This document shows positions 47,886-56,894 of a DNA stretch of 64,000 nucleotides, piece after piece. Both the position numbers and the translations under genes were made by a program. The DNA is from Mycolicibacterium chubuense (GTDB lineage Bacteria > Actinomycetota > Actinomycetes > Mycobacteriales > Mycobacteriaceae): the NCBI RefSeq assembly GCF_001044255.1, contig NZ_JYNX01000059.1, forward strand, positions 1 through 64,000, in the 5' to 3' direction. How positions within the stretch are numbered: position 1 is the first letter of the stretch; the number at the start of each line of letters is the position of its first letter. The notes under the pieces are model-generated. The model saw only the letters and a list, made by a program, of their open reading frames with translations. It did no database searches and had not been told where the DNA came from.

Positions 47886-48263
47886 ATGAAGCGCAGTGGT
47901 GTGGTCGCGTTCGCGGGTGGTCTGCTCGTCGCTCCGTTGCTCGGACTCGGTGTCGGCTCCGCCGCGGCGTCCCCCGGGGCCTGCGACGACGCGGGCTGTG
48001 TTCCGTATGTGGACCGGGGTGTTCAGGCCGGCGGCGAGTGCAACCAGGGCACCCGGTACAACTTCGGACTGGACGCCGGCGGCAACACGCTGGCGTGCAG
48101 CTCGAAGGGAGCATGGGTGTCATCGCCGCCCCTGACCGGGGTGCGCCTGCTGCGCTCCCCCTGCGGCGACGCGACGGGCGTGGCGCAGACGCCCGACGGC
48201 GTGCCACTGAAGTGCTCCGGCGGCGCGTGGACTGCCGACTACTGGGTGATGTTCTACGGCTGA
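47886..48263 (+). CDS. Small cysteine-rich secreted protein, function unknown
   Basis: A protein of 125 residues. A signal peptide (VVAFAGGLLVAPLLGLGVGSAAAS) is followed by a mature part with six cysteines (ACDDAGC, GECNQG, LACSSKG, SPCGDATG, LKCSGG). They probably form three disulfides in the oxidising cell envelope. Two repeats of the pattern xLxCSxGxW are visible (LACSSKGAW, LKCSGGAW), as in small mycobacterial exported proteins. No role is known to me. It ends ten bases inside the convergent reductase-like gene. Confidence 0.75.
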   Translation: MKRSGVVAFAGGLLVAPLLGLGVGSAAASPGACDDAGCVPYVDRGVQAGGECNQGTRYNFGLDAGGNTLACSSKGAWVSSPPLTGVRLLRSPCGDATGVAQTPDGVPLKCSGGAWTADYWVMFYG

Positions 48264-49324
48264 GCGTCGAAGGCCCGCGCGTTGCGGATCAGCGGCAGCG
48301 TCGCCGTCGTCGCGAAACCGACCGGGGCCCGGCAGATCTCGGGCACGGCGTTGAGCACCTGCATCGCGGTGGCTACGTTCGCCGACCGCACGTGCTCGGC
48401 CATGCTCGCCGGGCGGCTGAAGCTGGCCAGCGAGACGAAGTGCGCCTGCATCGACGGGTCGCCCTCGATCGTCAGCGTCCAGCCGTGCCGGGGGCTGGGC
48501 CAGTGGCCGGGGTACTCACCACCGACCGTCCACAACGTCTCGATCTCGACACGGGGCACACCGGCGCGGCGGCCGACCCAGTTCCAGCGCTGTCCGGCGG
48601 TGGTCCCCGCGTCCAGCCGGTACTCGAAGATCTGGTGATCCTGTTGCGCGGCAACGGCTTCCACGGTCGCGGTGACATCGTCGAGGTCCACTCCGAGCGC
48701 GTCACCGATCATCCACACCTGCTCGACGAAGATCGAGCTGTTGAACGCCAGGAAGTCCGTGGCCGTCGGACTGATCGATTCCACCGGCTGCCCGAAAGCC
48801 ATGTTGTCGAACGTGATTCCGGTGCTCTCGTAGACCGACCAGTCGGCTCGTTCGCACAGCGTGATCTTCTCGATCCGCCGGCTCATGCCCGACAACGCAA
48901 GCGGAAGCACTCCGGACAGATTGCCGGGGTTCAGCCCGCTGCCGTGCACGGAGGTGCCGCCCAGTTCGCAGGCGGCGAGCACCCGGTCCCGGTCGGCCGG
49001 CGCCATGCGGCGCGGATGGAACATGAAGGCGGTCGTGGCGACGTTCTTGCCGCTGGCCAGCAGTGCGCACACCTCGTCGACCCGCGCGGTGCGCGGCGTG
49101 TAGAGCACGCAGTCGGCTTCCACCGCGAGGATCTCCTCGACGTCGGTGGTGGCCGCGACACCGACCGGGTCCCGTCCGGCCAGGACGCCGACGTCGACGC
49201 CGTTCTTGTCCTCGGAGTAGACCCTGGCCCCGACGAGGTGCAGATCGTCGCGACGTCGATCGAGGATCGCGGTCAGCATCTCGGTCCCGACAGCGCCTGT
49301 GCCCCACTGGATCACCCGATACAC
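48254..49324 (-). CDS. Dihydrodipicolinate reductase-like NAD(P)-binding protein, second paralogue
   Basis: A protein of 356 residues with the Rossmann start YRVIQWGTGAVGTEML and the family blocks HGSGLNPGNLSGVLPLAL and GWTLTIEGDPSMQAHF. It belongs to the same family as the protein at 4914-5984 (compare VVQWTTGNVGKSA and FGSGVSPGFAELLA) and has the same length when started at the GTG at 49324. Its substrate is unknown. The segment upstream of this GTG is shared promoter DNA with the divergent PAS-GGDEF gene. Confidence 0.85.
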   Translation of the reverse strand: MYRVIQWGTGAVGTEMLTAILDRRRDDLHLVGARVYSEDKNGVDVGVLAGRDPVGVAATTDVEEILAVEADCVLYTPRTARVDEVCALLASGKNVATTAFMFHPRRMAPADRDRVLAACELGGTSVHGSGLNPGNLSGVLPLALSGMSRRIEKITLCERADWSVYESTGITFDNMAFGQPVESISPTATDFLAFNSSIFVEQVWMIGDALGVDLDDVTATVEAVAAQQDHQIFEYRLDAGTTAGQRWNWVGRRAGVPRVEIETLWTVGGEYPGHWPSPRHGWTLTIEGDPSMQAHFVSLASFSRPASMAEHVRSANVATAMQVLNAVPEICRAPVGFATTATLPLIRNARAFDAQP

Positions 49325-49454
49325 CCCGCGGACGGTAGCACCGCCGGCACCCACGGCCGGCAGGTTCTTACGGACCGATGACAAATCACCGTCGCCGGCA
49401 GGTCATTGCGGTGTCAAAGAAACGCGGAAGCGGTCCGGGGTGTACTCAGTAAGG

Positions 49455-51170
49455 GTGACTGACGAGGCGGCACGCGCCGTGGCGGCAGCAGGGGCGGTGG
49501 GACTGACGGTCGGACCCGGTGAAGTGGCCGGACTGGTCGTGCAGTCCGCAGAGGGCGTCATCGAGGCGGCCACCCCTGAAGCCGAGGACATCCTGGGACT
49601 GTCGCTGGCTCAGATGCTGGGCCGGGGCTCGGCGGACCCCCGGTGGGCCGCGGTCGACGTGCACGGCGTAGCGCTCCGGCCGCAGGACCATCCCGCGCTC
49701 CAGGCGCTGGCGACCGGCCGACCGGTGCGCGGCGCGGTGCTCGGCGTGCACCGTCCCGGCCGCGACCGCGCCGGCGAGCATGTCTGGCTGCGGGTGGACA
49801 GCGTGCCGTTCAACGTCGTCGACGGCGCCGCCCGCAACGTGGTGGTGCGCTTCGCCGTGGTGTCCGGTCAGCAGGCCACCGAGCTCCGGCTGGCCGAATC
49901 CGAACGGCTGTACCGCTTCCTGATCGACCACGCTCCCGACGTCGTCGCCTGGCAGCTCGTCGACACGACGTTCCTGTGGGTGTCGCCGGCCGTGCAGACG
50001 ATCCTCGGGTATTCGCCCGAAGACCTCGTGGGCCGGACCGCGTACGCGTTCATGCACCCCGACGACGAGTCGACGGCACGAGCCACCGAGTGGTTCGATC
50101 CCGCCGCGGCGGCGCCGGCGCCGATGCTGCTGCGGATGCGGCACAGCGACGGCCGCTACCGGTGGATGGAGGTCGCCGGGCAGCTGGTGCGCGATGCGGA
50201 CGGGGCGCCGGCCCAGTTGCGCACCTCGTGGCGCGACGTGACGGCGCGGGTGAAGGCCGAACAGGATCGGGATGCGGCCGTGCAGCTCGTGCAGTCGGTG
50301 GTGGCCAACTCACCGATCGGCATCGCGGTGTCGGACGGCACCGGGGTGCTCGAACAGGTCAACGAAGCGCTGTGCTCGATGCTCGGTTGCGCGTCCGACC
50401 AGCTGCTCGGGCACCGCGTCGCCGAGTTCGTCCACCCCGACGACTCCTGCCCGGACGGCAGTGCGCAGCTGCTCAGCGGTGCGCTGACAGCACACGAGTC
50501 GGAATGCCGGTATCTGCGTCCGGACGGTACGGCGATGTGGGGGCACCGCACCACGATGGTGCTGCGCGGCGGAGACACCGATGACGGCGCCCGTCTGTTG
50601 ATCCACCTCCAGGACGTCACGGCCCGCCGCCTCGCCTACGACGAACTCCGCCACGCCGCGACCCACGATCCACTGACCGGACTGGCCAACCGGGTGGCGT
50701 TCGACGCGCACCTGGCGTCGACCCGTGACGACGGGGCGCCGGAGGACTGCAACGGTCTGCTGTTCATCGACCTCGACGATTTCAAGACCGTCAACGACAC
50801 CCACGGCCACGAGGTCGGCGACGAGTTGTTGACCATCGTCGCCGACCGCATCCGTGGCTCGATCCGCCCGCAGGACTTCGCGGCCCGGATGGGCGGGGAC
50901 GAGTTCGTGGTGCTGTGCCTGCGCCTGCCGGACCACCGGACGGCGGTGGGCATCGCCGAGCGCATCGTCGAGGCGCTGGCGACCCCGTTCACGGTGGGCG
51001 CGCTGACGATCAGCATCTCGGCGAGCGTCGGGGTCACCACCGGCAGCGGCGAAGACCGCCGAAACCTGATGACATCGGCCGACCGCGCCATGTACCGGGC
51101 AAAACAGGCCGGCCGCGGGGTGGTCACGCACCTGACATCCGCAGGTGACCATCAGTGTTCGTCCGCGTAG
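49455..51170 (+). CDS. PAS-PAS-PAS-GGDEF diguanylate cyclase
   Basis: A protein of 571 residues. A degenerate PAS-like start (VVQSAEGVIEAATPEAEDILGL) is followed by two clear PAS domains (ERLYRFLIDHAPDVVAWQL... with HPDD motifs, and VVANSPIGIAVSDGTGVL...). The GGDEF domain starts at ATHDPLTGLANRVAFD. The active site RMGGDEFVV is intact. RPQD lies exactly five residues before it, the inhibitory I-site, so product feedback is likely. It makes cyclic di-GMP in response to a signal sensed by PAS. No membrane helix is present. A GTG five codons earlier is an alternative start. No EAL domain is attached. Confidence 0.92.
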   Translation: MTDEAARAVAAAGAVGLTVGPGEVAGLVVQSAEGVIEAATPEAEDILGLSLAQMLGRGSADPRWAAVDVHGVALRPQDHPALQALATGRPVRGAVLGVHRPGRDRAGEHVWLRVDSVPFNVVDGAARNVVVRFAVVSGQQATELRLAESERLYRFLIDHAPDVVAWQLVDTTFLWVSPAVQTILGYSPEDLVGRTAYAFMHPDDESTARATEWFDPAAAAPAPMLLRMRHSDGRYRWMEVAGQLVRDADGAPAQLRTSWRDVTARVKAEQDRDAAVQLVQSVVANSPIGIAVSDGTGVLEQVNEALCSMLGCASDQLLGHRVAEFVHPDDSCPDGSAQLLSGALTAHESECRYLRPDGTAMWGHRTTMVLRGGDTDDGARLLIHLQDVTARRLAYDELRHAATHDPLTGLANRVAFDAHLASTRDDGAPEDCNGLLFIDLDDFKTVNDTHGHEVGDELLTIVADRIRGSIRPQDFAARMGGDEFVVLCLRLPDHRTAVGIAERIVEALATPFTVGALTISISASVGVTTGSGEDRRNLMTSADRAMYRAKQAGRGVVTHLTSAGDHQCSSA

Positions 51171-51185
51171 GGCAGACTTTCGGGC

Positions 51186-51482
51186 ATGGACAGTGACGGC
51201 GACTACGACGACGCAGGCCCCGACAACACCCTCGGACCGAGCGAGTCCCTCGACTCCGACGAGGTGCGCAACGACGACGGCGACTCCGTCGTCGACCCGC
51301 CCGACGAGTGGATCGAGGCCGAAGAGGACGAGACCCTCGACGAGAAGCTGGCCGCCGAGGTGCCCGACGTGCTGCCCGCCGGCGCGCCCGACGAGGTTCG
51401 ACCCGACCGCCGCACCCTCGGGCAGATCGACGGAACCCCCGAAGACGGCGAGTCCTTCTACACCGTCCTCGACGACGAGTGA
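51186..51482 (+). CDS. DUF5709-type acidic small protein
   Basis: A protein of 98 residues, strongly acidic (about one third Asp/Glu). It includes the conserved ends LGPSESLDSDEVRNDDGD and EEDETLDEKLAAEVPD. Such proteins are widespread in actinobacteria and lack a known function. It starts 15 bases after the GGDEF gene stop and ends 6 bases before the SGNH gene, so all three may share a transcript. Confidence 0.8.
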   Translation: MDSDGDYDDAGPDNTLGPSESLDSDEVRNDDGDSVVDPPDEWIEAEEDETLDEKLAAEVPDVLPAGAPDEVRPDRRTLGQIDGTPEDGESFYTVLDDE

Positions 51483-51488
51483 ATCACC

Positions 51489-52142
51489 ATGCCGGACAAG
51501 AGGATTCTCTGCTTCGGTGACTCGCTGACCTGGGGCTGGGTGCCCGTCGCCGACGGGATGCCCACCGAGCGGTTCCCGCGCGACCGACGGTGGACCGGAG
51601 TGCTCGCCGATCAGCTGGGCGACGGACATGTCGTCATCGAGGAAGGTCTGTCGGCCCGCACCACGAACATCGACGACCCGACCGACCCCCGGCTGAACGG
51701 GGCGGCATACCTGCCGTCGTGTCTGGCCAGCCATCTGCCGCTGGATCTGGTGATCCTCATGCTGGGCACCAACGACACCAAGGCGAACTTCCACCGCACC
51801 CCGCTCGACATCGCGCTCGGGATGTCGCTTCTGGTGACGCAGGTGCTGACCAGTGCGGGCGGGGTCGGCACCGCCTACCCGGCACCGCAGGTGCTGGTGA
51901 TGGCGCCGCCTCCGCTGGCGCCGACCCCGCATCCGTGGTTCCAGCTCATCTTCGGCGGCAGCCAGGAGAAGACGGCGCAGCTGGGGCAGGTGTACAGCGC
52001 GATGGCCAGTTTCGTGAAGGTGCCGTTCTTCGACGCCGGCTCGGTGATCTCCACCGACGGCGTAGACGGCGTGCACTTCACCGAGCAGAACAACCACGAT
52101 CTGGGGGTCGCGCTCAGCGAGCAGGTGCGCGGCCTCCTCTAG
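51489..52142 (+). CDS. SGNH hydrolase/acyltransferase, MsAcT orthologue
   Basis: A protein of 217 residues. Block I FGDSLTWGW holds the serine nucleophile (Ser12), block III is GTNDT, and the Asp/His pair is in DGVHFT near residue 195. It is nearly collinear with the M. smegmatis acyltransferase MsAcT (for example VIEEGLSARTTNIDDPTDP and ALGMSLLVTQVLTSAGGVGT). That enzyme is an octamer known for making esters in water. The natural substrate is unknown. No signal peptide is seen, so it is cytosolic. Confidence 0.93.
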   Translation: MPDKRILCFGDSLTWGWVPVADGMPTERFPRDRRWTGVLADQLGDGHVVIEEGLSARTTNIDDPTDPRLNGAAYLPSCLASHLPLDLVILMLGTNDTKANFHRTPLDIALGMSLLVTQVLTSAGGVGTAYPAPQVLVMAPPPLAPTPHPWFQLIFGGSQEKTAQLGQVYSAMASFVKVPFFDAGSVISTDGVDGVHFTEQNNHDLGVALSEQVRGLL

Positions 52143-52151
52143 GCGCGGATC

Positions 52152-52505
52152 TCAGTCGTCGTCGAGGCTGAGTACGGCAAACGGCGCCGTCGGTATCTCG
52201 GCGATGGCCATTGTCGCGGCCGAATCAACCGGGACGACTTGGCGGGTGAGCGCCGCGAGCGCTGCGGTCGTGCCGACGTCGCGTCCGACATCTTCGCTGA
52301 GAAGCCAACGCACCTCGAGCAGATCGCAGTAGGCCTGGATGGGAGTCCCCGTGTGATCACGTGCGGCATGGGCGAGTTGTTCGGAGGCGGCGAGCCGCCG
52401 CAGGACGTCGTACTCCTTCACCGCCACCCGCGGAGGCATGTCCTTGACTGCCCACAGATGACCGTCAGCGTCGACGAACTTCACCAGGTGGCGGCTTCGC
52501 CCCAA
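52152..52505 (-). pseudogene. Internally deleted DUF4032 (kinase-like) gene
   Basis: The open frame of 117 codons starts at a TTG (RHLVKFVDADGHLWAVKDMPPRVAVKEYDVLRRL), the N-terminus of DUF4032 proteins. It then jumps to a typical C-terminal part (YCDLLEVRWLLSEDVGRDVGTTAALAALTRQVVP). Intact family members have the protein-kinase-like core and DUF4032 domain between these ends, several hundred residues long. The loss is in frame, so a short product could still be made, but it could not be active as a kinase. It lies downstream of the polyol transporter ATPase gene. Confidence 0.65.
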
Positions 52506-52525
52506 GCCTGCGGAGCGCCCGCATG

Positions 52526-53614
52526 TCAGTTGAGGCGTTCGCCCGACTTCGGGTCGAAGAGGTGCACCGCCCCCTCGGGATGCCTACGGAGGCGCACCGT
52601 ATCGGCCAGTCTGGGCGCCGTGCGCGGATTGCAGCGTGCCACCAGTTCCACACCGCTCGAGCCCGAACCCGCGTGCGTATAGACGAATGCCTCACTTCCG
52701 AGATCCTCGACCAGGTCGACGACGACCTCGGCGCCACCGGACTCGGTGATTTCGAGTTGCTCGGGCCGTATGCCGACGGTGACCTCGGTGAGCCCTGCCC
52801 CCGAGAGGATCGACATCTGATCGCGCTCGAGTTCGAACACCGAGTCGCCAACGCGAACACCGTTGTCCACCACCGACGCGGTGAACAGGTTCATGGCCGG
52901 CGATCCAATGAAGCCCGCGACGAAGGCGTTGGCCGGACGGTCGTAGAGCTCGTTCGGCGCGGCGAACTGCTGCAGTTTGCCGCCTTTGAGCACCGCCACG
53001 CGGTCCCCCATCGTCATCGCCTCGACCTGGTCGTGGGTGACGTAGACCGTCGTGGTCCCCAACCGCCGCTGCAGGGCGGCGATCTGGGTACGGGTCTGCA
53101 CACGCAGCTTGGCGTCGAGATTCGACAACGGCTCGTCCATGCAGAACACCTGTGGCTCACGGACGATGGCACGTCCCATGGCGACCCGCTGCCGCTGACC
53201 GCCCGAGAGCTTGGCGGGCTTGCGGTCGAGGAACTCGGTGAGGTCGAGCACCTTGGCGGCTTCCTCGACCTTCCTGCGCCTCTCGTCAGCCGGCACGCCC
53301 CGCAGTTTCAGTGCGAAGCCCATGTTCTCGGCGACCGTCTTGTTGGGATACAGCGCGTAGTTCTGGAACACCATCGCGATGTCGCGGTCCTTGGATGGCA
53401 CACCCGTCATGTCCTTGCCACCGATCTCGATGGCGCCCTCGTCGATGTCCTCCAGGCCGGCGAGCATCCGCAGCGCAGTGCTCTTGCCGGAACCGGACGG
53501 CCCCACCAGGACGACGAACTCGCCGTCCTGGATGTCGAGATTGAGGTTGTCGACCGCGAGCTTGTCGGAGCCCTCGTAGATGCAGGTCGCGTTCTTGTAG
53601 GTGATCGATGCCAT
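52526..53614 (-). CDS. Sugar/polyol ABC transporter ATP-binding protein (UgpC/MsmX type)
   Basis: A protein of 362 residues. Walker A is GPSGSGKST, the Q-loop is in MVFQNYALYPNKTVAENMGF, the signature is LSGGQRQRVAMGRA, and Walker B is VFCMDEPLSNLDAKLR. The C-terminal OB domain (TVGIRPEQLEI) is typical of carbohydrate importer ATPases. It powers the permeases encoded just upstream. A gap of 50 bases separates it from the second permease gene. Confidence 0.94.
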   Translation of the reverse strand: MASITYKNATCIYEGSDKLAVDNLNLDIQDGEFVVLVGPSGSGKSTALRMLAGLEDIDEGAIEIGGKDMTGVPSKDRDIAMVFQNYALYPNKTVAENMGFALKLRGVPADERRRKVEEAAKVLDLTEFLDRKPAKLSGGQRQRVAMGRAIVREPQVFCMDEPLSNLDAKLRVQTRTQIAALQRRLGTTTVYVTHDQVEAMTMGDRVAVLKGGKLQQFAAPNELYDRPANAFVAGFIGSPAMNLFTASVVDNGVRVGDSVFELERDQMSILSGAGLTEVTVGIRPEQLEITESGGAEVVVDLVEDLGSEAFVYTHAGSGSSGVELVARCNPRTAPRLADTVRLRRHPEGAVHLFDPKSGERLN

Positions 53615-53664
53615 GTGTCTAGCTCTCTATCCTCGGGAGTGTCGGTGGTCAGGGGGTGGAGGTT

Positions 53665-54534
53665 CTACTTGATCGCGCCGAACGAGAGTCCGCGCACCAG
53701 CTTGTTCTGTGCGAACCACCCGCACAGGATCACGGGAAGTGCCGCCATGGTCGCGGCTGCCGAGAGCACGGCCCAGTACTGGCCCTCGCCGGCGATGAAA
53801 CCGACGAGGTACACCGGCATCGTCTGGGCGTTCACGGCGGTCAGGTTCACGGCGAGAAAGAACTCGTTCCACGCGAAGATCACGCAGATGAGCGCAGTCG
53901 CAGCGATGCCGGGTGAGACCAACGGCAGGATCACTTCTCGCACCGACCGCCACAGGCTGGCGCCGTCCAGACTTGCGGCCTCGAGGAGCTCACCCGGCAC
54001 TTCGAGGAAGAACGAACGCATCATCCAAATCGCGATCGGCAGGTTCATCGACGTGTAGAGAATGACCAGGGCCCAAATGTTGTCCAGCAGGCCGAGATTG
54101 GACACGATCACGTACAACGGCAGGATCGCCGCGACGACGGGCAGCATCTTGGTACTCATGAAGAAGAACAGCGCATCCGAGGTCTTGCGAACCGGTCGAA
54201 GCGACAGCGCGAACGCGGCCGGCACACCCAACAGCAGCACCAGGATCGTCGACATGGCGGTGGCGAACACCGAGTTCAGCATGGCGGGTCCGATGCCCTG
54301 AGAGAACACCGCACCGTACTGATCCAGCGTCGGGGTGAAGAACAACGTCGGCGGTTTAGTCGCCGCGGCACTTTCCGGCTTGAACGACGTCAGGACCATC
54401 CAGAACACCGGGAAGAAGAACCCGAGCCCTACCAGCCAGGCGACGACACCCCACGGGCTGAACTTCTTCGACTTCTTCTTCCGCACCGGAACGGCATCGT
54501 CTGTCGCCGTGTCTCTTTCAGCAGTAGTCGTCAT
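53665..54534 (-). CDS. Polyol/sugar ABC transporter permease (MalG type)
   Basis: A protein of 289 residues with six helices. The EAA loop is GELLEAASLDGASLWRSVREVILPLVSPG. The N-terminal basic stretch VRKKKSKK is cytoplasmic. The C-terminus FAQNKLVRGLSFGAIK is typical of MalG-like subunits. It starts two bases after the stop of the other permease gene and pairs with it in the membrane. Confidence 0.93.
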   Translation of the reverse strand: MTTTAERDTATDDAVPVRKKKSKKFSPWGVVAWLVGLGFFFPVFWMVLTSFKPESAAATKPPTLFFTPTLDQYGAVFSQGIGPAMLNSVFATAMSTILVLLLGVPAAFALSLRPVRKTSDALFFFMSTKMLPVVAAILPLYVIVSNLGLLDNIWALVILYTSMNLPIAIWMMRSFFLEVPGELLEAASLDGASLWRSVREVILPLVSPGIAATALICVIFAWNEFFLAVNLTAVNAQTMPVYLVGFIAGEGQYWAVLSAAATMAALPVILCGWFAQNKLVRGLSFGAIK

Positions 54535-54536
54535 GA

Positions 54537-55511
54537 TCAGGCAGCCTCTTCCTTGCCGGAGAACGATTTGAAAATCAGCCGAAGCGCGAAGCTGGCGATG
54601 ATCATCGTGAAGATGACGACCACCACGCCCATCGCCGCGGCCTGGCCCATGTCGAAGCCCAGGAACGCGCGCTGGTAGATGTAGAACGGAAGGTTCGCAC
54701 TGGCCACGCCGGGACCACCCTGGGTCATCATGAATATGGCGTCGAACGTGTTGACCAGGTACACCGCGCCGAGCACCACGCCCAACTCGATGAACCGCCG
54801 CAGGTGGGGCAACGTCAACTCGCGGAAGAGCTGGAACGCAGTCGCCCCGTCGACCCGACCCGCCTCGAGCTGGTCACGCGGCATCGATGTCAGACCCGCG
54901 AGGATCAACAGCATCATGAACGGCGTCCACTGCCAGATCAATTCCACCATCACCATCGTCAGCGGGAACTGACCGATCCAGTCGACCGGTCCGAGACCCG
55001 CCAGCGACAGCACCCAGTTGAGGATGCCGTTGTTGGGATCCAGAATGGTGGTCTTCCAGATCAGGGCGCCCGCAACGGGGGTGATCAGGAACGGGGTGAT
55101 CAAGAGTGTGCGAACGGCGCCACGCCCCACGAACGTCCGGTCCAGCAGCAAGGCGATCAACAAGCCGAACAGCGCCGAGATGAGCACCACCCCGACGATC
55201 AGAATGACGGTGTTGCCCGCCACCGACCAGAACTGACTGTCCTTGACGACCGCGACATAGTTGTCGATCCCGATGAACTGGCGTGACCGCGGCCGAACCA
55301 GGTTCCACGACAATGTCGAGTAGTACAACGTGAACAGGAACGGCACCTGCGTCACCGCGATCATGAAGATCAGCGCGGGCAGCAGCGGTCCCCGCCGCCG
55401 CCATCCCTCGGCGCGGCTCACCCCGATGTCCTGGCGCTCGCGAATCTTGCGGACCCGTTCGGCGACTGCCCCCTGGCCGGCATCCGATTCGGTATGAGCA
55501 GTAAGAGTCAT
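54537..55511 (-). CDS. Polyol/sugar ABC transporter permease (MalF type)
   Basis: A protein of 324 residues. A cytoplasmic N-terminus is followed by six helices, with PALIFMIAVTQVPFLFTLYYS as the first and the EAA loop DQLEAGRVDGATAFQLFRELTLPHLRR. Its ATG shares the last base of the binding protein's TGA stop, so translation is coupled. It is the first of the two membrane subunits. Confidence 0.93.
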   Translation of the reverse strand: MTLTAHTESDAGQGAVAERVRKIRERQDIGVSRAEGWRRRGPLLPALIFMIAVTQVPFLFTLYYSTLSWNLVRPRSRQFIGIDNYVAVVKDSQFWSVAGNTVILIVGVVLISALFGLLIALLLDRTFVGRGAVRTLLITPFLITPVAGALIWKTTILDPNNGILNWVLSLAGLGPVDWIGQFPLTMVMVELIWQWTPFMMLLILAGLTSMPRDQLEAGRVDGATAFQLFRELTLPHLRRFIELGVVLGAVYLVNTFDAIFMMTQGGPGVASANLPFYIYQRAFLGFDMGQAAAMGVVVVIFTMIIASFALRLIFKSFSGKEEAA

Positions 55512-56887
55512 CACTTCTCCTGGTAGCTCTTGCCGACGACTTCGGCGTATTGCTGTGACTGCTTGAGCGCCTCGTCGACCGATATCTGGCCGGCGATCGC
55601 CGCGCTGATCTGCTGACTCACCCGCGTGCCCAGATCCTGGAACTCGGGGATCCCGACGAACTGCACACCGGTGTACGGAACCGGTTGCACCGTAGGCTTG
55701 TCCGGTGTCGAGTTGGTGATCGACTTCAGTGTCAGAGGACCGTAGGACTTCGAGATCGCCTCGTATTCCGGAAGATCCGTGTACGTCGAGGTCCGGCTTC
55801 CGGGTGGGACCCGGGCCCAGCCCAGCTTCTCACCGACCAGCTTCATGTAGTCCTTGCTGGTCATCCACGAGATGAACTTCCAGGCGCCGTCGGGATTCTT
55901 GGCGGCCTTCGGGATCCCCAGCGACCAGGTGTAGAGCCACCCCGAATTGGGCTTCTCGACAATCGGCGCCGGCAGGTAGCCGATCTTGCCGACCAGGTCC
56001 GGATATGTTTCGGGATCCTCGAGCACCGACACCGCCGACGTCGCGTCGTACCACATCGCCGTCTGCCCCTGGCCGAAGAGGTTGGCGCATTCCTGGAAAC
56101 CGGTCGAGGATGCGCCGAGTTCGCCGGACTCCTTGATCGTGTCGACGTAGAAGTTGACCGCCTTCTTGACCTCGGGGCTGTCGAGCTGAGCGTTCCACTT
56201 CTCGTCGAACCACCGACCACCGAAGGTGTTGATCACCGTGTCCAGCGGCGCGAGCACCTCACCCCAACCCGGCTTACCGCGTAGGCAGATACCGGCGTCC
56301 GAGACCTGCTTGGCCTTGATGGTCTTGGCCCAGTCCGCGACCTCCGGCCAGGTCGGCTGGTAGTTCGGATCCTGATTGACCGTGATGCCGGCCTGTTCGA
56401 ACATGTCCTTGCGGTACATCAGGAACGACGACTCGCCGTAGAACGGCACCGAGTACATGTTGCCCTCGTACGACAGCGATTCGCGCAGCGACGGGATGAA
56501 GTCGGCCTCGTCGTATCCGGGGGTGTTCTTCGCATAGTCCGACAGCGGAAGCAGCCAACCGTCTTTGGCCCACTGTGGTGTCTCGAAGTTGCTGATCATC
56601 GCGACATCGAACTGGCTCCCACCCATCGCCGTCGACATGGTGATCTTGGCCCGGGCCTGGTTCTCCGACAAGGAGATGAATTTCAGCCTGACGCCGGGGT
56701 TCTCCTTCTCGAATTCCGGCGCCAGCTTCTGCGCGTCCGTCATCTGCGAGTTCGACACCAGAGCGATCGTCACCTCGTTGTCCGACGCCCCGAGACTCCC
56801 CGCCCCCGAACATCCGGCGGTCAACATTAGCCCGGACGCGGCCGCGCACACCGTCAGTCGGCGTACAGCTCTTCGTAGCTTCTTCAC
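55511..56887 (-). CDS. Polyol/sugar ABC transporter substrate-binding lipoprotein
   Basis: A protein of about 458 residues. A lipoprotein signal (TVCAAASGLMLTAGC) anchors it to the outer face of the membrane. The mature protein is a family 1 extracellular solute-binding protein: LAPEFEKENPGVRLKFISLSENQARAKI, SSFLMYRKDMFEQAGI and GWLYTWSLGIPKAAKNPDGAWKFISWM. The neighbouring polyol dehydrogenases suggest mannitol, sorbitol or arabitol as the ligand. The GTG at 56887 has GAGG five bases ahead. The ATG at 56905 overlaps the regulator gene's end and has no ribosome site. Confidence 0.9.
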   Translation of the reverse strand: MKKLRRAVRRLTVCAAASGLMLTAGCSGAGSLGASDNEVTIALVSNSQMTDAQKLAPEFEKENPGVRLKFISLSENQARAKITMSTAMGGSQFDVAMISNFETPQWAKDGWLLPLSDYAKNTPGYDEADFIPSLRESLSYEGNMYSVPFYGESSFLMYRKDMFEQAGITVNQDPNYQPTWPEVADWAKTIKAKQVSDAGICLRGKPGWGEVLAPLDTVINTFGGRWFDEKWNAQLDSPEVKKAVNFYVDTIKESGELGASSTGFQECANLFGQGQTAMWYDATSAVSVLEDPETYPDLVGKIGYLPAPIVEKPNSGWLYTWSLGIPKAAKNPDGAWKFISWMTSKDYMKLVGEKLGWARVPPGSRTSTYTDLPEYEAISKSYGPLTLKSITNSTPDKPTVQPVPYTGVQFVGIPEFQDLGTRVSQQISAAIAGQISVDEALKQSQQYAEVVGKSYQEK

Positions 56888-56894
56888 CTTCACC

